Assembly (NCBI GenBank): GCA_002428965.1
Contig: DIYI01000017.1
Span: forward strand, 1-64,000
From: Jejuia sp. UBA6058
Lineage (GTDB): Bacteria; Bacteroidota; Bacteroidia; Flavobacteriales; Flavobacteriaceae
DNA length: 64,000 nt
Direction of reading: 5' to 3'
Shown here: positions 55,758 through 63,089 of the stretch, piece by piece
Layout of the letters: every line of letters starts with the position of its first letter
Position numbering within the stretch: position 1 is the first letter of the stretch
Notes under the pieces: model-generated
What the model was told of the DNA's origin: nothing
Seen by the model: the letters and a program-made list of their open reading frames with translations, nothing else
Database searches by the model: none
Translations under genes and position numbers: made by a program

Positions 55758-56183
55758 ATGGTAAAAGAACTACAATTTATTTCACAATTATCTCCTGCTG
55801 ATGTAATTGTGGCTAAAAAAAGGAACGGATTTGGAAGAATACTTAATCATTTCATTGTTTATGTTGGTAATGAGACCTTTATTGGAAACCTTCAAAATGG
55901 AGTTAAAATCATATATCAAAAAGAACTCTCTGAATTATTAATTGATTATGAACCTGTTAAAATACGTTATTTCGTAGGTACTGAATACCAAAGAAAAAAT
56001 GCAATAAAAAGAGCATACAGCAGAATAAATGAAAAGTATAATTTGTTAACTTTTAATTGCGAACATTTTGCAAATTGGGTACAAAAAGGAAAAGATAGCA
56101 GTATCCAGGTAACTATAACCTTAACTATTTTACTTTTTGGGCTTACATATAAATTAATAAGTACTGGAAATAAAAAAAAGTGA
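55758..56183 (+). CDS. LRAT-like (NlpC/P60-superfamily) thiol protein with C-terminal membrane helix
   Basis: The 141-residue protein contains the LRAT/H-Rev107 motif NCEHFANWVQKG (candidate catalytic Cys101) and an earlier His31 in LNHFIVYVG. The usual third residue is not evident: the position after the first strand reads FIGNLQNGV. A single membrane helix follows (about 116-134, QVTITLTILLFGLTYKLI), with a short basic tail, a tail-anchored layout like mammalian HRASLS acyltransferases. It could act on lipids or thioesters at the membrane. It lies on the plus strand, divergent from the sigma-like gene and 45 bp before the next cassette gene. Confidence 0.65.
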   Translation: MVKELQFISQLSPADVIVAKKRNGFGRILNHFIVYVGNETFIGNLQNGVKIIYQKELSELLIDYEPVKIRYFVGTEYQRKNAIKRAYSRINEKYNLLTFNCEHFANWVQKGKDSSIQVTITLTILLFGLTYKLISTGNKKK

Positions 56184-56228
56184 TTCTATTCAAATAAGAA
56201 AATTAATTAACCCTTAAAATCTACAAAA

Positions 56229-57470
56229 ATGAAAGTAGGAGAAAGAAAAAAAATGAACTTTAACCAAGCACCTATGGATGACAATGGTGTATCCGTAAAA
56301 AAAGCTATGGAACTAATAAAAGATAGTCCTTATTATGATAAAATTTATCATAGTTTGAAACTCGATGAAATACAAAATGAATTTATTCCAATTTCTGGAG
56401 CAAAATCGCTAGTAGATTCGGTAATTCAAATGGATAATAAATTCAAGAAATTTGATGTGAAATCTGAATTAAAGAATGTAAAGTGCGATAGTCTCTTAGA
56501 CAAAAAAAGTGCTATTATAGAAATTGCCAATATAGAGGATGAGAATATTCTTAAAATCACTAAATCAGATTTGATTAAAGGTATTACAACCTATTCGGTT
56601 AAATCGGATTATTTGGATATGTTCGATGCTGATAAGTTTTTAAATTATTGCTTGACAAAAGAATACCAAGATATTATTGATGAAAACCTTGAATTACTAG
56701 ATATAAAGAATTCAACTAATGAAAATTGGAAACAATTTAGGTTTCTTATTGACGACAACGAGGATTATTATATTAGAGCAATTACTTCTGTTAATCGTTA
56801 TAAAGACTATAATTTGAAATTTTCAGTATTTGTTGCTCTTATAGCTCTATATAGAGTAATGAAAGCAAAAAAGGAAGAATTTATAGTGAGTTATTTTACT
56901 TGTAGTGAGTCTGATGTTAAGGTCGTTTTCAGGAGAACCAACTACAAAAATATCATGAAAGGCCTTGACGTTGGTTTTGAATTAGAGTTAGTGAATGACG
57001 AAATAAAGCGTGAGTCAGTTAAATTTAATGGATTATTTAGCATTAATTATAACGGGGAAGAAAATGTATCAATAAAACCAAATATAAATGGCAGAATACT
57101 ATCTTTTTCTCATATGGTTAGCGTTGAAAAGGTTAGTAGATTGTTACAAGGATTAAATGAAGCAATCGATGAATTTGTCGAAACAATCTATAAGGATGCT
57201 GAATATATAAAAAAAGCTAAGTCTCCAAAAGAATTAAAAAGTTATCTGTACCAAAAAGTTAAAAATTCGAAACATAAAGAGTTTAGGGATAAATACAAAA
57301 AAGAAGTTCAAAAGGTAATTGAAAAAGAAAATGTAAACACACTTTATCAGCTATTAGATTTAATGGGTAAAGTAGATTTAATGATTGATGATTCTGATAT
57401 AAAGGCTAAAGATTTTTGGAAGTTTAAACTTTATGAAGTTTTAGTTGGTGGGAAAAAATTTGAGAATTAA
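56229..57470 (+). CDS. Unknown protein, accessory cassette, 413 residues
   Basis: The product is soluble, rich in Lys, Asp, Ile and Asn, with no signal peptide or membrane segment. An alternative ATG lies 24 bp downstream (MNFNQAPMDD). A central beta-rich part (NWKQFRFLIDDNEDYYIRAI ... KFSVFVALIALYRVMKA) is followed by a helical C-terminus (AEYIKKAKSPKELKSYLYQK). I recognise no family. It follows the LRAT-like gene by 45 bp on the same strand and probably shares its transcript. Composition is noticeably more AT-rich than flanking core genes, hinting at horizontal origin. Confidence 0.7.
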   Translation: MKVGERKKMNFNQAPMDDNGVSVKKAMELIKDSPYYDKIYHSLKLDEIQNEFIPISGAKSLVDSVIQMDNKFKKFDVKSELKNVKCDSLLDKKSAIIEIANIEDENILKITKSDLIKGITTYSVKSDYLDMFDADKFLNYCLTKEYQDIIDENLELLDIKNSTNENWKQFRFLIDDNEDYYIRAITSVNRYKDYNLKFSVFVALIALYRVMKAKKEEFIVSYFTCSESDVKVVFRRTNYKNIMKGLDVGFELELVNDEIKRESVKFNGLFSINYNGEENVSIKPNINGRILSFSHMVSVEKVSRLLQGLNEAIDEFVETIYKDAEYIKKAKSPKELKSYLYQKVKNSKHKEFRDKYKKEVQKVIEKENVNTLYQLLDLMGKVDLMIDDSDIKAKDFWKFKLYEVLVGGKKFEN

Positions 57471-57862
57471 CAATGTAACTGGATAATACTAGTTTAATCA
57501 TCATTCCACACACATTATGCTTCCCTCCTACGTCGTTGCATAATAAGTGTTCCATTTACATCGTAAAGAAACTTTTTTGAAATAAATTTTTTCAAGAAAA
57601 TATAGTAATGACTTGAGCTTTTATCCAAAGCTCAAGTTACATAACGCGAGAACATTATAATTCAATTTTAATTATAATAAGACATTATATAAAATTGCTT
57701 TGGTAACGTCCACAAATTGAAACTTATTGTTTTATATAAGAAATCTCTCTATCGATAAACTACAAGGCTTTCAGCACGTTCATCGAAAAATCGGCAAACT
57801 ACAAACAACTATAAATACTATTTACCACATTTATATTCCCAAATCTATTAAACGAATTACCT
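57471..57862. other. Non-coding region after the cassette with hairpins
   Basis: This 392-bp stretch contains two inverted repeats: TTATGC (57515-57520) with GCATAA (57538-57543), and a perfect 11-bp stem at 57611-57637. The 12-mer AAATTGCTTTGG at 57692-57703 also occurs at 53737-53748 on the other side of the cassette. No supported gene. Confidence 0.5.
57611..57637. repeat. Perfect 11-bp hairpin
   Basis: ACTTGAGCTTT (57611-57621) pairs with AAAGCTCAAGT (57627-57637) around the 5-nt loop TATCC. No T-run follows on either strand, so it is not a standard terminator. Confidence 0.6.
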
Positions 57863-59197
57863 ATGAAAAGATTAGCAATAATTGCATTATGTATTGTTTT
57901 CGCATTCAGTTCCTGTTCTAAAGCAGATACTGAAATAATTGAACAAGATGATATTCAGGTAGTTGAAAGTGATGAAAATGGTGAGGATAACGTAGAAAGT
58001 AATAAAAATTACGTTTTTCTTGGGGATGACTTTCAAGTAAATACATATTCAAATAACAATCAGAATTATCCTAAAATTGCTATGGGTGCAGATGGTAAGG
58101 CTATTATTGTTTGGGAAAGTGAAGGATTTGACGGCGACGGACATACCGTTGCTGCCCAAAAGTATAATGCCGATGGCTCTAAATGGGGTAATGAATTTAT
58201 AGTAAATACTGAGACTAAATCTACACAAAGTCAACCAACAGTTGCAGTCGCAAATGATGGTTCGCACATTATTTTCTGGCGCAGTAAAGATCAGGACGGT
58301 AGTGGTTTTGGTGTGTATGCCCAACGTTATAACAGTTCTGGGAATGCCATTGGAGACGAATTTAGAATTAATGAGGAAACCAATACAAATCAAGATCAAG
58401 CTTATGCGGCTTATCATGAAAATGGTAACCTAATGGTTATTTGGGAAAGTGCTCAAGACGGAAAGGCAGGTGAAATATATGCACGTGTTTATGATAAGGA
58501 CTTTAACGACATTAGTAATGGTGAATTTAGAATAAACACGATTATTAACGGATGGCAAAATACGGCAAGAATTGCCGCGGTACCCAATGGTTTTATAGTA
58601 GTTTGGGAAAGTCTAGTAGATGATTTTGATTCCGAAAGACTCAACATCGTTTTTAAGCGCTTTGATAGTGAGGGCAATGAATTATCGGCTACGGAAGAGC
58701 TAGTTAATACGCGTAAAAGTTGCGATCAAAAAAACCCTGATATTGCAACTCAGGCGGATGGAACATTTGTAATTGTTTGGGAACACCTTGAAGATCCTGA
58801 AAAATGCAGTAGTGCTGGGACTATGTATAGTGACATTACTGCTAGAATGTACGATAGTAATGGAGCTGCGTTAACTGATGAAATTATACTTAGTCAAAAC
58901 ACAAGTGGCACCCAAAATCTTGGAATTACCAGAGACAACCGTGGTGGATATGTTGCCATTTGGCAAGGTGATGCTTCATCAAGCGATAATACCGACGAAA
59001 TTTATGGGCGACGTTTGTTAAAAACAGGTGCATTAATAGGCAATGTGTCTAAAGTAAATAGTAGAACAGACAGTTACCAAGTTTTTCCTGCTATTGCTGC
59101 TGCACCAGATGGTAGTCTATTGGCCGTTTGGGGATCTTGGTCTGGGGATGGCAATGGTACTAGTATAAGAGCACGTTTATTAAAAGTTGGTGAATAA
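57863..59197 (+). CDS. Lipoprotein with tandem beta-propeller-like repeats
   Basis: The 444-residue lipoprotein has lipobox AFSSC (Cys18) and an acidic linker. About six repeats of roughly 55 residues follow, each with a core like GNEFIVNTETKSTQSQPTVA and a strand ending VWES or WRS (IIVWESEGFDGDG; IIFWRSKDQDGSG; LMVIWESAQDGKAG). The repeat layout suggests a beta-propeller with surface exposure. The family is common in Bacteroidota and often uncharacterised. It starts the final group of envelope genes, just after the accessory patch. Confidence 0.8.
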   Translation: MKRLAIIALCIVFAFSSCSKADTEIIEQDDIQVVESDENGEDNVESNKNYVFLGDDFQVNTYSNNNQNYPKIAMGADGKAIIVWESEGFDGDGHTVAAQKYNADGSKWGNEFIVNTETKSTQSQPTVAVANDGSHIIFWRSKDQDGSGFGVYAQRYNSSGNAIGDEFRINEETNTNQDQAYAAYHENGNLMVIWESAQDGKAGEIYARVYDKDFNDISNGEFRINTIINGWQNTARIAAVPNGFIVVWESLVDDFDSERLNIVFKRFDSEGNELSATEELVNTRKSCDQKNPDIATQADGTFVIVWEHLEDPEKCSSAGTMYSDITARMYDSNGAALTDEIILSQNTSGTQNLGITRDNRGGYVAIWQGDASSSDNTDEIYGRRLLKTGALIGNVSKVNSRTDSYQVFPAIAAAPDGSLLAVWGSWSGDGNGTSIRARLLKVGE

Positions 59198-59237
59198 GTT
59201 ACTCCCCATATCATTTATGTAAGAATATATTATTAAC

Positions 59238-59876
59238 TCATATCTTCGTTATTATACCAAACATTGGAGTGTCATCCTCTTTATTTAAGAAATGTGCTTT
59301 ATATAAATATGTTTTTTCATTTAATAATTCAATAATTTCGACTACTATAATGTTGCCTATTTTATGTTTATCTTTTTCGAGGGACATTTTTATAGACTCC
59401 AGCTGATACTTATGAACATCAGTCCATTTTATCCTATATACTTGAGTTCCGCCATAACCACCTTTTTCTATTTGCAAATTCTTTCTCCTACTTATTATCG
59501 TCTCACTATATGCCGGATTTTCGTACTTATACTGCCCTTGGTGAAAGGTTTTACATTTTAAACGTTCTGCTTCAGATAATTCGTAATTTTTATATTTAGA
59601 ATTCACAAAGTGATAGACCGATTGCCAACACGCGTTGGCCATTTTTAATGGAAACCTTAGTTTACCTTTTTTAAAATGTTCTAAGCAACCTATACGCCAA
59701 CCCTCATTTTTATAAGAGCTCTTTTCATCATTTATTTTTATATCATAACACTCGCCGTCTTCATCTACACAATAATCAATAACTACAACTGCTACTCTAT
59801 CTACATCATCTACAAAGGTTTGAGAAATTGAAGGAATACTTATAATTAGAAAAAAAAGAAAAAGTATATTTTTCAT
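59238..59876 (-). CDS. Hypothetical secreted protein
   Basis: The 212-residue protein has a signal peptide (MKNILFLFFLIISIPSISQ). The mature region contains CVDEDGECYDIKIN, GWRIGCLEHFKKGKL and NACWQSVYHFVNSKY, with four Cys that could pair in the periplasm. The 'CVDEDGECYDIKI' part distantly recalls the TonB C-terminal strand pattern, but this is not convincing. I recognise no family. It is convergent with the repeat lipoprotein gene, 40 bp apart. Confidence 0.7.
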   Translation of the reverse strand: MKNILFLFFLIISIPSISQTFVDDVDRVAVVVIDYCVDEDGECYDIKINDEKSSYKNEGWRIGCLEHFKKGKLRFPLKMANACWQSVYHFVNSKYKNYELSEAERLKCKTFHQGQYKYENPAYSETIISRRKNLQIEKGGYGGTQVYRIKWTDVHKYQLESIKMSLEKDKHKIGNIIVVEIIELLNEKTYLYKAHFLNKEDDTPMFGIITKI

Positions 59877-59982
59877 TCTGATGACTACTTGCCTAATCTA
59901 ATATAGTTTATCTTTTTTAAACGTTTATAATATCTTGAACTAATAAAAAAATCAAAAACAAAACATTGGATATAGTAACATT

Positions 59983-60010
59983 AAAAAACGAGAACCCAAT
60001 CAATTCTCGT
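59983..60010 (-). terminator. Terminator of the KA-repeat lipoprotein gene
   Basis: Read on the minus strand, ACGAGAA pairs with TTCTCGT, followed by a T-run. It lies about 30 bp after the stop codon at 60039. Confidence 0.75.
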
Positions 60011-60038
60011 CAATCAAAAAAATCAAGCAATCATTAAG

Positions 60039-61181
60039 TTACTGGCTAATCGCCTTTAAATGCGCATATACGGGGTTGCCCTTAACGCGCATTTCTACTT
60101 TTCTATCAAATATTTTGATGCCTTTTACAGCGTTTAATTTACCATCGGGCGCAAAGGCTTTAACCCCATAAAACTCCCCATTTTCGCTAATCGCTTTTAC
60201 GTTGATAATATTACCTTCTCGACTAACACCTTTTATATCAAGTTTTATGCTGTCTTCCGTAATTGCCTTGATATCGTAAATCTCACCTTTAGATCCAATG
60301 GCTTTAATTGTAGCAAACTCATCTTCACTATCTAGTATTTTTACAGGAAGTTCAGCATCTTCCGCAAAGGCTTTAATATTCATAAAACTATGTTGTTTAG
60401 AATCTTGTGTGGCTTTAACATCTAGCACATTACCTTGAGTATCAAAAGCCTTTATATCTAGATTTTTTCCATCTGTAGTTACTGCTTTTACATTCCAGAT
60501 GATTCGTTCAAAATTAGTTGCATACGGAGCTCTGGCAATATTTTTTTTGGGCATTACAAAATTATCTTCATTTGAAGTAGGATGCATTGCCTTAACATGG
60601 GCATACACCTCATGTCCTCTTGTGGTCATTTCTTTATCTTGGGGGTTAATTTTTATGCCTTTAATATCATTCAGCACCCCAGTTGGCGCTATTGCTTTTA
60701 CCCCATAGAATTTCCCCTTTTTGGTAATAGCTTTCATAATAACAATATTATCATAACGCGCTACACCAATAATTTGATGCTGCTCCCCTTCTGGAGTTAC
60801 CGCTTTAAGTTTATAAGTGCTGCCAGTATTGCTTATAGCCACAACGGGACTGAATTGTGTTTTACTTACCAGTATTTTAACTGGTAAACGTTGATCATTC
60901 ATTATGGCTTTTACATCCATCAAGTAATCTTGGTTTGAGTTTTGAATGGCTTTAACATCGAATCCTTTTCCCGCATTATCAAATATTTTAACATCTAAAC
61001 TTTTGCCATTTGGATCAATGGCTTTTACATTCCAAAAAACATCTTGAAATGTAGAGGCTGTCTCTGTTTTCGTATTGTTTTTAGAAGCATTGTCTTTACA
61101 GCCTATTAAGGCCATTAAAACAACAAGCATGCTTAATTTATAAAAGAAAATTTTGTTAAATAGTTGGTTTGAATGTTTCAT
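60039..61181 (-). CDS. Lipoprotein with duplicated domain of repeated V/I-K-A motifs
   Basis: The 380-residue lipoprotein has a long N-terminal signal with lipobox MALIGC (Cys near residue 28). The mature part consists of two copies of a domain of about 160-170 residues. Copy 1 starts VFWNVKAIDPNGKSLDVKIF, copy 2 starts IIWNVKAVTTDGKNLDIKAF, and both end in GHEVYAHVKAM or GNPVYAHLKAI. Within each copy a V/I-K-A/G-I/V motif recurs at intervals of about 10-20 residues (FDVKAI, MDVKAI, YDIKAI, IDIKGV), suggesting a regular beta repeat, perhaps a barrel or prism. I know of related uncharacterised proteins only. A perfect 20-bp palindrome lies 53 bp upstream. Confidence 0.78.
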   Translation of the reverse strand: MKHSNQLFNKIFFYKLSMLVVLMALIGCKDNASKNNTKTETASTFQDVFWNVKAIDPNGKSLDVKIFDNAGKGFDVKAIQNSNQDYLMDVKAIMNDQRLPVKILVSKTQFSPVVAISNTGSTYKLKAVTPEGEQHQIIGVARYDNIVIMKAITKKGKFYGVKAIAPTGVLNDIKGIKINPQDKEMTTRGHEVYAHVKAMHPTSNEDNFVMPKKNIARAPYATNFERIIWNVKAVTTDGKNLDIKAFDTQGNVLDVKATQDSKQHSFMNIKAFAEDAELPVKILDSEDEFATIKAIGSKGEIYDIKAITEDSIKLDIKGVSREGNIINVKAISENGEFYGVKAFAPDGKLNAVKGIKIFDRKVEMRVKGNPVYAHLKAISQ

Positions 61182-61233
61182 GTCTGTATGTAACTTTAAT
61201 ATGATTTAAAATTACAAAGCTTAACTCTGGATT

Positions 61234-61253
61234 TTTATGACTTAAGTCATAAA
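61234..61253. promoter_or_regulatory. Perfect 20-bp palindrome, Crp/Fnr-type operator candidate
   Basis: TTTATGACTTAAGTCATAAA is fully self-complementary. The core TGAC-TTAA-GTCA has the half-site geometry of Crp/Fnr-family sites. It lies 53 bp upstream of the ATG of the KA-repeat lipoprotein gene (minus strand), where an activator would bind. The next gene on the other side (61336-61881) ends toward it, so it can only regulate the lipoprotein gene. Confidence 0.5.
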
Positions 61254-61335
61254 CACTTATAAGACATGTCTACCAGATAATTAGCCTTATAATAATCATC
61301 AAAAGTTGGGTTAGATCAAATACATTCTACAATCG

Positions 61336-61881
61336 CTAAGGCGTTAAGAATTGCCCCAGCCAATTATTACTTTCATCTTTTTTGTATAGTATTCTTAGAT
61401 GATTTGGTCGCTTTAATTGTAAATACTCAATAGTGTTTGCAATAACTTCGACTGCACAAAAATGATGTTTATCTATGTTGTATGACACATGATTTGGATT
61501 TTTAATGGACGAACCTGGAGCTAATTGAGTAATGTAATCTTTCTTAGAGTGTTCGCCGATTTCATTCCATAGTGCTGTCAATTTTTCTTCATCTTTAATT
61601 AGTCTTGCATTGCCAACTAGTTGTAGTTGTATCATGCTATTTGGATTATAGAATAAAGCGCTTACAGTTGAATTATTTTGAATGGATGTTACCTTTGGTG
61701 TTCTGGCGTCGGTATAGAATAAAAGCGTGAAATCGTCTAATATATTTCTTAGAACAACGGTGCGCTGTCTTAAGCTTTCACCATTGAATGTAGCGAGTGT
61801 AAAAAATCGAAATGGATGCTGCTTTTCTTTATACCCATTAATCAATTCAGTTTTTATAGTATTTAGAATGTTTTGCTCCAT
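61336..61881 (-). CDS. PNPOx-like FMN-binding flavoprotein
   Basis: The product is about 181 residues (MEQNILNTIKTEL); an ATG 15 bp upstream at 61896 would overlap the end of the DUF457 gene. The split-barrel fold of pyridoxamine 5'-phosphate oxidase-like proteins is indicated by HPFRFFTLATFNGESLRQRT, VVLRNILDDFTLLFYTDART and IQLQLVGNARLIKDEEKL, and it ends in a PNPOx-like LGQFLTP. It probably binds FMN; the substrate is unknown. It lies directly downstream of the DUF457 gene (4-bp gap for this start). Confidence 0.85.
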   Translation of the reverse strand: MEQNILNTIKTELINGYKEKQHPFRFFTLATFNGESLRQRTVVLRNILDDFTLLFYTDARTPKVTSIQNNSTVSALFYNPNSMIQLQLVGNARLIKDEEKLTALWNEIGEHSKKDYITQLAPGSSIKNPNHVSYNIDKHHFCAVEVIANTIEYLQLKRPNHLRILYKKDESNNWLGQFLTP

Positions 61882-61885
61882 TATT

Positions 61886-62893
61886 CTAGTTTCCATTGCC
61901 CTTAATTCTCGTCCATAAAGTTTTTATAAGAAATTTAGCATCACGACCAGTCTTTGGAACTTCTGTAGCTTCAATACGACCTCCCTCCTCTTTGAGAAGA
62001 TAGGAAAATACAAAAAATGATGTGCCATCTTTTTTAGGAATTAGCCCAAATCGTAAATCATTAAAATACCATTTATTGTCAATTTTATCAATAATATACC
62101 AACCTTCAGAAATAGCTATAAGACGTTGCACATTTTCAAATTTAAATAATTCGGAAGAAGACTCACGACGTTTAGGGTATTTAATGAACTTTATTGGTTG
62201 GGTGTCAAAAAACGAATAGTCGGTAATTAGATAATTGTCCTTTGTATCAATATTGGCATTCCATAAAATTGTATTTAATGGCGCTGGACGCGTACTTATA
62301 GCAGAATATGCTATACCCTGTTCTTTAAGGGCTTTTTCAATTTTTTGATGTGCAGCAAATTTTAATATTAGAGTTAATAAAAGATAACCTGTAGAATACA
62401 TTAAACCAAATCTATTAATTTGTCTTCGTCGTTTCGATTTTCGCTTATAAAACAAAACCATAATACAGCATACAAGAAAAGGAAGTGTATACAAGGGATC
62501 TATAACGAAAATAGAATTGAAAGCTAGCTTTATCTTAAATGGCCAAAATAATTGTGTACCCCAAGTTGTAAAAGCATCCAATAAAGGGTGGGTAATTAAG
62601 CACCAAAAAAATAATTTAGACCAAGGCATCCAACCAAGGTTTTTTTTCCGTTCTATCTTGTGGACCAACCATCCTATTAATGGTGCTGCAATAACAGAAA
62701 ATAATATAGAGTGACTAAAACCCCTATGCAATTCTATGGAGGTGACGGTATCCGTAAAAAAGTTGAATACCACATCCAAATCCGGGATTGTGCCACCTAT
62801 TGCTCCGTATAGTAAAGCTTTGTTGCCAACTTTCTTCCCTAGAACTGCTTCTCCAACTGCAGCTCCTAGAACTATTTGGGTAAGTGAATCCAA
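61886..62893 (-). CDS. DUF457/YdjM-type membrane-bound metal-dependent hydrolase
   Basis: The 335-residue protein starts with SLTQIVLGAAVGEAVLGKKVG and IGGTIPDLDV, then LHRGFSHSILF, the Asp/His metal-site pattern of the family. Several membrane helices fill the N-terminal two thirds, followed by a soluble C-terminal domain. Start: TTG at 62893 (the genomic triplet is CAA on the plus strand, preceded by ATT); no ATG exists before the conserved MDSLTQI-type N-terminus. In E. coli YdjM is LexA-regulated, but I see no LexA site here. Confidence 0.88.
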   Translation of the reverse strand: MDSLTQIVLGAAVGEAVLGKKVGNKALLYGAIGGTIPDLDVVFNFFTDTVTSIELHRGFSHSILFSVIAAPLIGWLVHKIERKKNLGWMPWSKLFFWCLITHPLLDAFTTWGTQLFWPFKIKLAFNSIFVIDPLYTLPFLVCCIMVLFYKRKSKRRRQINRFGLMYSTGYLLLTLILKFAAHQKIEKALKEQGIAYSAISTRPAPLNTILWNANIDTKDNYLITDYSFFDTQPIKFIKYPKRRESSSELFKFENVQRLIAISEGWYIIDKIDNKWYFNDLRFGLIPKKDGTSFFVFSYLLKEEGGRIEATEVPKTGRDAKFLIKTLWTRIKGNGN

Positions 62894-63089
62894 TGTTTAT
62901 TTTGGTTAATATTACTATTTATAACAAAATTACTGAATCAAAACTACTTTAAAATGAATCTCTTACTTGTTTAATTTCTAAATGTGTTTAAAGGTGAAAC
63001 CTACTTAAATCGTCTATAAGAAATTATATACGTTGTATGACATCAGTTTATATAATATTTTTAGTTTATTTGTTTCATAATCAACGTTT

